From Ciona savignyi (taxonomy: Eukaryota; Chordata; Ascidiacea; Phlebobranchia; Cionidae): a stretch of DNA of 64,000 nt. Each line of letters begins with the position of its first letter. Position 1 is the first letter of the stretch. Below, one piece after another: positions 31,870-42,605 of the stretch. The notes under the pieces are model-generated. The model ran no database searches and was not told the origin of the DNA. It saw only the letters and a program-made list of their open reading frames with translations. The stretch is taken from contig CH001357.1 of the NCBI GenBank assembly GCA_000149265.1, positions 1,424,019 to 1,488,018 on the forward strand, in the 5' to 3' direction. The translations under genes and the position numbers were made by a program.

Positions 31870-34800
31870 AACTTGTTTCTTCACAACTTTAACAATTGAA
31901 AGAGAACTGGCGCACTGTGCCACGATGTCAAACTTTATATTTACCCGCGAGAGAAGGCGGCGCGTGCATTCCAAACTAATCAACGTTTTCAGGTAACAGA
32001 AAAACTTAAACTTACACTACATTATGAAAATGTAAAGTTCCTTTCTCGCTTGGCATATTTGTGGAGAATCAGGTTCTTTTGTGGTTGTTTTGCGTGCTTA
32101 GAGCTGTAGCACAGAACCTGACCTGAATTCTCCAACTAATTAGACTCCGAATTGACTCCGTCTCGGAAGGTTTCTGAATTGCATCTTATAAGCTGATACA
32201 GTAAAACACATACACTTTAACTGGTTGCCTGAACATGCTCGGAACCGCGCCCGAGCAGGCGATTTATTTTTCGGTCTTTATTCTAAAACGCGTTTTCGAT
32301 AATAATTCATGCAAAGACTTTATACACGATACATCAGCTTGCAAAACATATGGCATGGGGATTATATCCCGTTGACACGCACAGGAAGTGAGGTACAAAC
32401 GGGTTTTTAGAACAGACGCACGCAGCTGCATGCAATTATGACTTACTAAAACAATTTAACAAAGCTTAATATAATAAGCAACAAATAATACACAAGCCGC
32501 GAATTTGCTACATAGCTTCCTTTCCCCCCAAATTTTAAATTTTGAAAACTATTAATCCGCTATGGGATCCATATAAATTATTGTAGGAATTCGCGGCTTT
32601 CAAATGGTGGCGCGAAAATCATTTTTCAATGAATCGAATAGGTTGGGTTTCATCGATGGCGAAATGTGGATGACATCTGTAAAATAAACTGAACAAGGTT
32701 TTTTGTATAGGGCCTATAAAATAACTATCAGGTTATTCGCTAAGCCAAAGCATTGGCGGTCCATGCAGAGGGCAAAAAATCAAACCAAAGCATTATTCAG
32801 ACGCAAATCACGCTATAGACAATAAACAAAAAAACATATTCGTATAAAAAATAGTCGGCGTGGAGCATCCTCGACACGCAATAACATACCCAGTAGACAC
32901 AAAATACTCATATAAAATAGGCCACTCTAGACGATATTCAATACTCGTGTAATAATCAATAATGCTTTAGTCGTGATCGTACACCCTATTTACATTTCTC
33001 ACCAATCCTTGAGCATAATGCTGAACAACTCGGTGACAGTCAAAGATCCGTCTCATAGATGAAACGGACACCACGAAAACGACAAACTTGTAAGTACGTT
33101 AGCCCAGGTGATCGCTCAGGTTTGCGACGCGTGTCGTGAAGAAAAGTCTTTTCCGACTCGACCATAAATGTCGAAAATATTGTTTTCCTCTTCGATTGTT
33201 CTGCTCGCGAATGATGGTTTCTTTATTAGACCCATGATTTCTGGCGTTTTCATCACTTCCCTTCGATCCACCGTATCTTCTTTGTGCTTTATGCCGGGTG
33301 GCGCGATATTCGTTTCTTCCGGACGACGACGTAGACGGCCACTTCGCCCATCCACAATGAGATTGAAACGCTTTACAAAGTCCAGACCAATCACGGGATG
33401 GCGAACGTTTGCGATCTGAAAGCTCCATTTGAAAGATCCCACACCTTGTAAGGAAACGTCTAGTTCCTTGTTTCCAGTTGATGGGCAGTTCGTTTCGCTT
33501 AGTTGTAGTTTTCCGGAACGTTGGTAAAAAATAGAACGTGTGTCTTCTAAATTGGGTAAAAGAGAAACTGATGTTCTTGGGTCCACCATAAACTTTAAGT
33601 TATTTGCGAAGTCTTCAACAAAAAATAAACTGGACTTCGCATGGAAATATCTCGGGCTTGAAATTTGTAGTGTTGTTTTTGGTTTTGTTCTTGCTGTTTT
33701 TCTGTAGATTGCAGACCAATTGCAGCCTGGGTTGCATTTTCGTGCTTGGTTACTAAAATGTTTATGAAACCAGCAAATCCTCACTTGCGGCTTTTCTGTT
33801 GGCATCGGAAAATTGAATAAATTGTTTCGCCAACACATTTTTCTTGGTACATAGGCCTGCGTGTTCAAACACGTATTGGAGATTCACCACTGTGGAGAAT
33901 CAGGTTCTTTTGTGGTTGTTTTGCGTGCTTAGAGCTGTAGCACAGAACCTGACCTGAATTCTCCAACTAATTAGACTCCGAATTGACTCCGTCTCGGAAG
34001 GTTTCTGAATTGCATCTTATAAGCTGATACAGTAAAACACATACACTTTAACTGGTTGCCTGAACATGCTCGGAACCGCGCCCGAGCAGGCGATTTATTT
34101 TCGGTCTTTATTCTAAAACGCGTTTTCGATAATAATTCATGCAAAGACTTTATACACGATACATCAGCTTGCAAAACATATGGCATGGGGATTATATCCC
34201 GTTGACACGCACAGGAAGTGAGGTACAAACGGGTTTTTAGAACAGACGCACGCAGCTGCATGCAATTATGACTTACTAAAACAATTTAACAAAGCTTAAT
34301 ATAATAAGCAACAAATAATACACAAGCCGCGAATTTGCTACATATTTGGTGGATATTTTTGAAGCTTTGAACCAGCTGAATTTAAAAATGCAAGGAAAGG
34401 GGAAATATGCCATTCAGTATGTGGACTTTACAAAGGCATTTGTTGAAAAGCTGGGCAATTGGATACGTATAGTGGCAAATGGTAACTTTGACATGTTTCA
34501 CACTTTCGCATGTATGTCTGATGTGGATGATGAGATTAGGGATGAAGCGGCAGACCACCTTGGTAATATACAAACTGAATTCAAATGCTACTTTCCAGAG
34601 CTTAACAGAGATGCTTTCACACTTGTGAGAAATCCATTTCCTGTTGATATTGAGCAAGTGAATGACGAGTTACAAGATGAACTGATTGACCTTAGAAATG
34701 ACTAAAATGTGGTGACCTATTTGAAGATGTTCCTGTCGCTGAATTCTGAATCCAAGTGTCCTTATCATATCCACAAATCAGTAAAAATTGTTTTATGAAA

Positions 34801-34985
34801 CTGCTGCTTTTCACCACCGCGTGGTTGTGTGAGTCAGCATTTTCATCCCTACTGAACATAAAATCCAAGCCGCGGAACATACTTGATGTTGCAGCTGCCA
34901 TACGCTGCGCACTCTCATTGACTTCACCCAGAATAAAAAGTCTTGTGGACAAACTACAGCAACAACCTTCTCATTAAATTGTGTG
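31870..34985 (+). pseudogene. hAT transposase C-terminal remnant (ZBED5/SCAND3-like), interrupted by an LTR element
   Basis: Parts at 31870-32059 and 34343-34985. The frame from 34346 reads 119 residues (IQYVDFTKAFVEKLGNW, CYFPELNRDAF). A second frame from about 34756 reads LLLFTTAWLCESAFSSLLNI and RCALS--SPRIKSLVDKLQQQPSH, the dimerisation-domain end typical of Charlie-type hAT transposases and their domesticated relatives. The frame change between the two shows decay. A shorter relative is at 43760-44360. Confidence 0.8.
32060..34342 (-). mobile_element. LTR retrotransposon, Ty3/gypsy-like, internally shortened, young insertion
   Basis: LTRs at 32060-32512 and 33891-34342 (453 and 452 bases, nearly identical) with TG...CA ends; TATT flanks both sides as a short target duplication. 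A polypurine tract next to the left LTR on the - strand sets the orientation. The interior (about 1.4 kb) keeps one frame with a gag-like Cys/His segment and a retroviral-type protease region near 33116-33868. The reverse transcriptase and integrase parts are absent, so it is a broken, internally deleted copy. It sits inside the hAT transposase remnant of copy 1. Near-identical LTRs mean recent insertion. Confidence 0.85.
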
Positions 34986-35359
34986 GATGTTCAGCTGATT
35001 AATTTATTGTGTTGTTGAAACTTGATGTTATTCATTTTGTGTTTTTCATTAAACGTTAATGGGCCAACGCCATTTATTACTAATTTAGTGGGCCATGAGA
35101 GAAAAAGGTTGAAAATCCCTGTTCTTGACGATTTCGGAAGAAAAATAAACCTCTGCCAATGTTTACATAAAAACATACAATCCCGAAATTTGGGGAATTA
35201 CCCAACTTAATTAAAAAATTATTAACTTAATAACATCGTTTGGTAGTGGACTAGCATCACAGACAATTAATTTCAATTTGAGTATTTAGGTTAAGCGCTA
35301 TATGATCCCTAGAAAATGAAATACCAACAACAAGTTTCAAAATGTAGTTTCTTTTAGTG

Positions 35360-35635
35360 TGTCACCTTTCAGCCAAAAGGTTGTGGTATCGAAACCGGCC
35401 ACTAGCTAGTTGGTTGTGTCCTTGGGCAAAGGCACTTAACGGACATTGCCTGAACCCATCGGATTAATGGCTTCTACTAAATCGAAGGAACGTGTAAGCC
35501 ATAAAAAATATACTTCAATAGCTTTATACTGCTTCAGTAACCTGACCGTGGACGCGAGGTGTTCTGACGATTGCCCGTGTGTTAATCCCTATGGTTTTCT
35601 CATTCACGGGAATAAACATGAGTATTCTCTTCTAA
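35360..35635 (+). repeat. SINE-1 copy (duplication copy 1)
   Basis: Forward copy, head GTGTCACCTTTCAGCC, ending near ACATGAGTATTCTCTTC. The same insertion is present at 44725-45000, so it predates the duplication. Confidence 0.75.
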
Positions 35636-35639
35636 GTCA

Positions 35640-36340
35640 TAATGTTGGCATTTATGGTTTTTATTAACACTTTCCGTGTCGTAAGTTTCGCGTATGTATG
35701 TTTCGTAGTGACTTAACAAATGATTAAAAGTAAACTATGGAATACGGTTTTAATTAAACTTACTACTCGGAGAATATCATGTCCAACATCGCCTTAGCAG
35801 CAGTCTTAAAGATAAAGGTACAAATCGCACATCATACCCTTTCTTTTAACAATGCGAAAGTTGCACCCGGGTTTATTAACATAAGAATACCCTAATGTAG
35901 TTTATTATTGTTAAAAGCAAAGATAGATTTTCTTAGGTGGAATCTTATTTCCGTTACATCTGGTCTACAATGTCCAGATCCCTTCTGAAGTCGGCTCCCC
36001 CACAGTATTGGTCGTCTTGCACTCTCTTTTGCGGATCAACTTGCTTTTAATGTGTTCTTGACTGTTTGCTTAATTCATCGTGATTTATTTGGGTTTTACG
36101 GACACGTCCTTATATATTTACATTATTTTAATTTTATTTCTCCATGTCGTGCTATAACGACTCTCGTTTTTTACCGATTGCCTTTGGACTTTTTATATTT
36201 TTGATAAATATATTTTTATTATATTTTGATATATTTTGTGTGGGTTTCTTACTTAAAAAAATTGAAAAAAAACAATAAACTTAACAATACGTTTCGAACT
36301 CATGACATTTCGTCCACACAACCGTTCGATGTTTAGATAT
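35640..36340. other. intergenic stretch of copy 1
   Basis: AT-rich sequence with no recognisable exon. Its first 100 bases recur inverted at about 48430-48560. Confidence 0.4.
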
Positions 36341-36354
36341 TTTTTTATGGTTAT

Positions 36355-36465
36355 TTTTAGCGAGCAAAGTTTCGAACCCAGGAAGGGCTTGGTACCAGGA
36401 CCGTTTTTGAATAGAAGTCGGTATACGTATCGTTCCCCGTAACCATTCGGCCACACGACCGTGCT
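36355..36465 (-). repeat. SINE-2 copy (duplication copy 1)
   Basis: Reverse copy, GCAAAGTTTCGAACCCAGGA to CCATTCGGCCACACGACCGT; the counterpart is at 45940-46043. Confidence 0.75.
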
Positions 36466-36535
36466 CGATGTTAATTTAATTTCACTTCTGCCATTACTGC
36501 TTAAATCCAGCATATGGCCCACCAACTATATAAGA

Positions 36536-36930
36536 CAGGGGTGGGCACACTTTATAAATCGGGGCAAAATTATTTTATTCTTAGACTGACAGGCCAAGTC
36601 TTTGAGCCTTCACTCACATATAGTTTGTCACTGTTGACAAAAAACATTAAACTAAGAAATGTGGTTCAGTATTGGTTAAAAGCAGAAATTGTTTCTTCAA
36701 GCGAAGCAGAAATTTAGCTGTGACATTACTATTTAGTCTTACAACTGGCCAATAACTTCAGGAGGGCCGAAATAAANNNNNNNNNNNNNNNNNNNNNNNN
36801 NNNNNNNNNNNNNNNNNNNNNNNNNNNNNNNNNNNNNNNNNNNNNNNNNNNNNNNNNNNNNNNNNNNNNNNNNNNNTAAAAGACTCGACGGGCCAGGTTT
36901 GGTGCGCGGGCCGCAGTTTGCCCATGTCTG
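36536..36930 (+). mobile_element. hAT-type MITE (CAGGGGTGGG ends), containing the assembly gap
   Basis: Starts CAGGGGTGGGCACAC and ends GCAGTTTGCCCATGTCTG. The ends are imperfect inverted repeats of the well-known CAGGGGTGGGCAAACT type. Flanks ATATAAGA and AACTAAGA agree at six of eight bases, a possible decayed target duplication. The intact counterpart is at 46114-46404. Confidence 0.75.
36777..36876. other. assembly gap (100 N)
   Basis: The paralogous sequence at about 46350 reads through this point without extra bases (CCGAAATAAAAGACTCG). TAAA occurs on both edges of the gap. The true gap is probably zero or slightly negative in length. Confidence 0.85.
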
Positions 36931-37244
36931 AACTAAGACAATACATTACGCCGTGCTGATGGCAATACCTTTTTCCCAGAAAATCTCTTACGTACTTAGT
37001 GCGATTATTGACTACTATATGACGAAACAATGTGCGTATTTCTTTAATAAATGGCAGTTATGACGTACATCACGATTTGAAACGACATTTCTAGATCCAA
37101 CACTCGCTTCAGACAAATACTGAAGCTGTAAAACTACGTACTAAAACATTTTTATAAAAAAATACGCAATACAGCTATTGACATAATTGAAACAATTTTA
37201 AGAGAATAAATAAAGAAATTTAGCTGTTGGCATATTTAAAATAT

Positions 37245-37250
37245 TTTATT
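37245..37250 (-). promoter_or_regulatory. polyadenylation signal of 7TM gene copy 1
   Basis: AATAAA on the - strand, 18 bases past the stop codon at 37268; the same arrangement occurs in copy 2. Confidence 0.55.
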
Positions 37251-37267
37251 TTATAAAGTACCAACCA

Positions 37268-38344
37268 TCAGCGCACTGTATTCTTAGATAGTGTTGTATC
37301 TACGGTGCCGTTTTCTTGAATTAAATCTTGCACTTTTATTTTACGGTGTTTAGACCAAGGAAACATTATTCTTCGCCAATTTTTAAACGATGCAACCAAG
37401 CATACAATGTTCACAATCGCGTTCAAATCGTTTATAATTAAATTATACAACAACATTGTACCGGGTCCGAATACCGCATCTGTAATAAACTGGACAACTA
37501 AATTTCCCAAATCCGTGAAAAAACAGATGCATGCTATGATAAGAGACCTTTTGATCAGATGATTAATTGATCCGGTAAGTTTGTTAGCAACACCTTTACA
37601 TTCCGACCGAAACCCTTGTCTTTCTCCTGAATTCTGCTTGTACAAAGGGTAAATAAACAGGAATAGTAGAGTGCTTTGTACAAGTGTGCACCCTATTAAC
37701 CACGTAACCAGTTCCTGAAACAATCCGTTAACCGAATACCAATACCAAGTCAGCGCAATCTGTACAATCACGTTAGCAACCACGAATACTAATGAAAGGG
37801 TGCTTAGGACTAGCAAGGTGCTGTTTCTTTTATGCAAACTCCGCAATGGTCCGGTGTAGAGTAAGCGCTGTCGTAACCACATGAAACAGTATCCGAACAC
37901 GATCTGGGATCCGAAAACGAATTTGGTAGTTAAAGTAAGTTTGCGAGATTGCACTTTAGTAAATACAACAAAGTGCTGAAGAGTGAATTGTACGATGCAC
38001 AAGAACGATACAATAAAGCAAATAACCAACATCATAGTCTTGAAAACGGCGTTGGAAGCTTTTCGTTTTTTCCCGGATTTTTTTTTTGATTCCACTTTTT
38101 TCGACGATTCTGTTGGTCGCCCAATTAAAAGGTAATAGATAATGACTACAAACAGATAGATGGCGACTAGAAAAAATATGATAACAAGTCCATACAACAG
38201 CCAAGAGGCACCTTTTGGTCGCATTGCATAATATTCCGTCTTATTTACTTCTTTCTTGTTAATTTCCGTTCCTAAGATTCCATTTACTTTGTTAATATCA
38301 GTCACTGAGAAGTTAACTGGGTAGAACGCTATACTTGTCGTCAT
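37268..38344 (-). CDS. seven-transmembrane protein of unknown family, copy 1, single exon
   Basis: An intact 358-residue frame. Seven hydrophobic segments at about residues 48-74, 100-126, 143-160, 182-208, 217-241, 266-292 and 300-322, with a basic loop (KKSGKKRK) between segments 1 and 2 and a basic/acidic tail after FKNWRRIMFPW. The N-terminus has NFS and NKT glycosylation sequons and no signal peptide. The topology fits a G-protein-coupled receptor, but no DRY after segment 3 (it reads MWLRQRL) and no NPxxY in segment 7 (DLNAIVNIV) are present, so rhodopsin-type classification is not supported. The ATG is two bases after a TACAG that could serve as a cis- or trans-splice acceptor; tunicates trans-splice leaders. 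Real gene: very likely. Function: unknown. Confidence 0.85.
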   Translation of the reverse strand: MTTSIAFYPVNFSVTDINKVNGILGTEINKKEVNKTEYYAMRPKGASWLLYGLVIIFFLVAIYLFVVIIYYLLIGRPTESSKKVESKKKSGKKRKASNAVFKTMMLVICFIVSFLCIVQFTLQHFVVFTKVQSRKLTLTTKFVFGSQIVFGYCFMWLRQRLLYTGPLRSLHKRNSTLLVLSTLSLVFVVANVIVQIALTWYWYSVNGLFQELVTWLIGCTLVQSTLLFLFIYPLYKQNSGERQGFRSECKGVANKLTGSINHLIKRSLIIACICFFTDLGNLVVQFITDAVFGPGTMLLYNLIINDLNAIVNIVCLVASFKNWRRIMFPWSKHRKIKVQDLIQENGTVDTTLSKNTVR

Positions 38345-38980
38345 CGCTGTAGTCTAACTTACAAACACTAATAAGCAGAAACGCGTGTTGTGGTATTTGT
38401 TGCATGTAAGGAGGTCGAGATTAGAAAAACGGCTGTGGCACACAATTGAATTTATCCTGTGACGGAAATTAAGTGATAAGTTTATTTATACCACATTTTT
38501 TCTATTTTACTGTGGAACATAAACAAAGCGTTTTTGTGTGTGGTAATCTCAACATAATGACGTATAACCGAACATGTATTAATTAGAAAGGCATTATCTA
38601 CACAAGTCTTTCTGGCTTAGTATATGTGTAATACAAGTTACAGTAACAAAAAGTGGTAATTGGTGAAATGTTTCGATTTTATTACATTTTACTAATTATT
38701 TTCTACTTTCTTATATGTTTTGTTTTGTTAAATGTTCTGTTATTTTCTGTATCGTTGAATGTTTTAAACTTTGGATTATTGTCTTTAAAGATAAAGATAT
38801 AATAATATAGTTGATTTTATCTGACATTTGTCCAATTGTTTAAAACTTATAAATATATTGTTTTGACCACCATTAGCAAGAAAAATATATTGAGAACTTA
38901 AAAAATTGGAAGAACGCAACACGAGATGGCGTCCATGAGCTGTGACGGCATTGTCAACTAATACTCCTTTATGGTGTGCG
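38345..38980. other. upstream region of 7TM gene copy 1
   Basis: AT-rich non-coding DNA, matching 47819-48345 until about 38870, where the duplication unit ends. Confidence 0.5.
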
Positions 38981-38983
38981 GTG

Positions 38984-39085
38984 GTAGGGCCGAAAGGTTA
39001 ACACGGCTGACACATATGCCGATTATATACCGAAATAGTGTTAGGGATGAGCTAATCATGGGTTTGAACCTTGACCCATTAAAAA
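38984..39085 (+). repeat. SINE-2 copy at the duplication junction
   Basis: Forward copy (GGTAGGGCCGAAAGGTTAAC ... CATGGGTTTGAACCTTGACC) lying between the end of copy 1 and the start of copy 2. Confidence 0.7.
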
Positions 39086-40127
39086 GCATACCCTAACGAA
39101 AGATCTTTTCCTCAATTTTAAAGAATAAGCGAAGACTAATATATTCTGTTTTCGATAAAGACTTTGATGTTCTGTAGTAACATAAATGATAATTATTTTA
39201 ATATAAAACTCTAAATAAGCAACATTAAACGTAAACGTCAGTTAAACAAGCAACGCCTACTGTAGTTGCCTCATAGTGAAACTTCCTTTTGCAGTGTTGG
39301 TGGATTTACCGTTTAAAGGATGATATATTGTTGAAGTACTGTCGGTAGAATTATATACATTAAATGAGTGTAATAAGCGCGTTTGCCCAATTTTAAAGAA
39401 TGAGCGAAGACTAATATATTCTGTTTTCGATAAAGACTATGATGTTCTGTAGTAACAGAAATAATAAATCTTTTACTATAAAACTTTAAATAAGAAGCAT
39501 TAAACGTAAAACTTTTATAAAGTAATTGACGTTTGATAACTGCTCTATAAAGGTAAACATTTTGCATGGTTGCGATCTTTGCCAACTAAATGTATTACCT
39601 TTAATGTTTATGACCATGTACATTTTCCTTAACTCTTAAATGACCATACACAATTTTTCAGAGGATGACCATACATAATTTTCCTTATTTAGGTGGATAA
39701 GCCGGTCGAGTTATTTTATTTTATTATCAACCTTAGCTAGGGCGTATAAAGGCAATAAAAGATACAAACGTTTTCTCTTTTTGGCAAATTGTATCTTGAG
39801 CATGACGCTTAACTAAAGTACTAAGTTTTACGCTCACGTATGCTAACCGCCTACTGTAAAAGCTTTATCGTGTAGGCTAACTTCCTTCCGCAGTAAAGGT
39901 GGGTTTACCGTTTAATATATGATATGTTGATGAATTACTGTTGGTATGAGTATATACATTACATTAATCTGAGATATGATGTAGACAGCAAACAAAGGTA
40001 AACGAGATTTGGTTTTACATTTGTAATTAATTTAAATGTGAAAATATAACACCAGTCTTTTTAAAAAGGCGAACGTTTTATATTTTATTTACAACCACAG
40101 GATTAGAAATAATTACCACAGACCAAT

Positions 40128-42604
40128 ATGAATAAACAAGACTTAGTATCACATATTAACGAAAGTTACGTTATTGATTACGAAAAAGAGAAAATTGGTG
40201 TCGCTGCCTTGTTTCTACTTGTGGATACAGAAAATGGTAAGTTATTATTGTAATGTGAGCCTAGAATGTCATTAAACGAATAAATAGTCATTACTGAGAA
40301 TGATAAGAAGATAGCAATTGCAGCACAAAAAGATTATGATGATTTTAAGGAACTTTTCGTCAAAATGAGATTTGAAGTAAAAGAATATACAAAAACTGGC
40401 CTTAGCAAACAAGTACTTATTCTAAATTAAATTTATTACTAAGTATTTGTATAGGTTCCATTGGGAAATAAATCACAAATCCATTTTTTGTCAAACGCTT
40501 GACATGCATGCCGCGACTTCTACCAGAAATAGTAATCTAATCGCATAAAGGTTCAATAATTGTTGGATAAAATTATGTAGACATGCAGAAACCAAAAATT
40601 AAGGTGATAAGCCCAGTGAAGTTCACCTGGGTACATAAAAACCAAACCGGACCCTTCCCCTTAAATTTAGTTTTATTTAATAAGCATAGCGCTCGACCGG
40701 GTGCTTTAATTTTGATCAGAATAATTAGAATATCTAAGACTAGGCATTCGATGTCGCACCACATCTTCAAGAAGGATGCGCCAAATCGAAATAAAACTTC
40801 ACGATTTGTAAGGTAACCTGACCTAGATATGTTCAACCGATATTTGGATTTTGAATCCAGTTAAATTCCCCGTGGCAGTAAAAGTATATTGGACCTAAGT
40901 ATATCTTCTGTGCAATCATCATGGATAACAATATCGGTTTGTTACCTTAGGTTTATGCTTGCAGAAATAAACACATACTCAGTGCATTAAATACACTAGT
41001 TATGGTTAGTGTAGATTCTTATTTGTGGGCGACTGCCTTTGCCCAAAATCACTAAACTTTGGACGCGTTAAAATTTCCCAACGCGAATGTCTAAACGTCT
41101 TTTAAAGTTTAATCGTGCACAATTTCTTCTCGGTCTTTAATATGCCGTTTTCTATAAATGAAAATAAATTATATTAAAAATGGCGTCAGGAAATAAAACT
41201 AATTTATCTTTAATTAAACAGGAACTAAAAGACAAGCTAAAATATCATCCGTATACGGAGGAGGGGGATACTACACCGTATTCTGGCGCTGAAGATGATG
41301 CAAAGGCGGATTTTAAAGCCATTCAAATCGCTCGAATTAAACATGATATCCTAACAGAACATAGCTGCTTCATTGCATTGTTCATTGGTCATGGGGGAAA
41401 TGGCTACATAATGTCTGAAGGCAAACAAATTGATATACACAAAGATATTCTTCCCAATTTTTTTCCGAAACATTGCCTGAATGGAAAACCCAAAGTTTTT
41501 ATTGTCCAGGTATGCGTTTCGATGGCCGAAATCAATAACAAATTCAATCGTCAATAATTCAAAAAAAAATTTGAAGCGTTGTATGATTTAACATAGCTTT
41601 TTTGATGGGATTAAGCTTGACTGGCATCTAAAAGGACTCTGCCATAAATTTCAGTCGTCACCAAGGGAGCAATTTTTCATGTTTTCATAACGATAAGTAT
41701 AGGCAGATGTCGCGTGCACAAATTTTCAATATTTGAGGATTCTGGTTCGCAAGCATTTACCAAATTTTTCTAGGCATGTCGGGGAGAACAAAACAACCTT
41801 GCTGCAGGAATACCGTCAAACGGTGTCGTTAAAGAAATTCCGGCAGCCGGTTCTGATATGTTGCTGTGTTATTCTGCCTGGAATGGTAGGATATTTTAAG
41901 TACATATTTCCCAACATTTAGGTAAAACATAAATAATCAATTTACAGATTTTGTGTCATACATTGGAGTTGATCCTTCACAAGGAACACCATATCTGCAA
42001 ACGTTCATTAAATTGTTAAAGAAATATGGTGGTAAACTTATGTTATATTAAGTTATGTTATCTATTAGTTTTCTTAAAACTCACTTTGAAAAATGAGGTA
42101 AATTGAATATTATCAACCGTCAAACACTGAATTCGGAATATAGATATAATGACCGGAATTTGAGTGCAAATCGCTTGCTTTTATATTGACAATAACCTGC
42201 TTGAAAACATGTATATGTTAAAATTTCTGCGTTTATAGAGCAGTTGATCCTAGGATTAAACATCTAATTCTTTTGAAAAACGTCATTATGCTTGCAGAGT
42301 TAGTGACTAATAATATAACCGCTGGATTACTTGTTTCTCTTACGTCCATATTTAGCCGACACAAAATAAACAACCAAAACGACACATGATTCAAATGCTT
42401 TAATTACGTGCAGATGGACACCACAGTTTTATTGACATCCTAACTGAAGTGAGCCAACAAGTGAGTCAGGGTGGAATTCAACTTTGCGACGAAGATAAAA
42501 TTGAATACCAAATGCCGTGCTTCGAATCTTCGCTAAGAAAGAAGTTGTTTCTGAAGGTCGAGCCACCCATTCTTACCCATCAACCAGTGACCAGCGATAT
42601 GTAA
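40128..42604 (+). CDS. caspase-like cysteine protease, copy 2
   Basis: Homologous exons: 40128-40236, 40297-40412, 41222-41509, 41774-41885, 41948-42031, 42414-42604 (299 residues if joined so). All frames are open. Motifs as in copy 1: FIGHGGNGY with catalytic His, VFIVQ plus ACRGEQ across the exon 3/4 junction, DFVSYIG, SFIDILTEVS and YQMPCFESSLRKKLF. The residue aligned to the S1-pocket Arg of the RTGAEVD-type motif is Ala (AIAAQKDY), and the SWR-type Arg is replaced (SYIGVDP). One problem: the acceptor before exon 2 reads TTACTG where copy 1 has TTACAG, so the expected AG is missing, and the next AG would break the frame. Either this copy is also impaired, or the base is wrong, or a different first exon is used. 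Confidence 0.82.
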
Positions 42605-42605
42605 A

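Larger units (their letters stand above)
26830..38880. repeat. tandem segmental duplication, copy 1
   Basis: Matches 39115-48345 in order and orientation: an internal pair of about 275-base repeats, a 28-base minisatellite, the caspase-like gene, repeat R3, a hAT transposase remnant, a SINE-1, a SINE-2, a hAT-type MITE and the 7TM gene. Copy 1 is longer mainly because of the LTR element at 32060-34342, about 320 bases in a caspase intron and the 100-N gap. Confidence 0.92.

Noticed and set aside
33168-33419. Forward frame inside the LTR element
   Set aside because: Antisense shadow of the gag/protease-like frame of a fossil element.
34692-34952. Reverse frames opposite the hAT remnant (also 44080-44322)
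   Set aside because: Shadows of the conserved hAT dimerisation region on the + strand.
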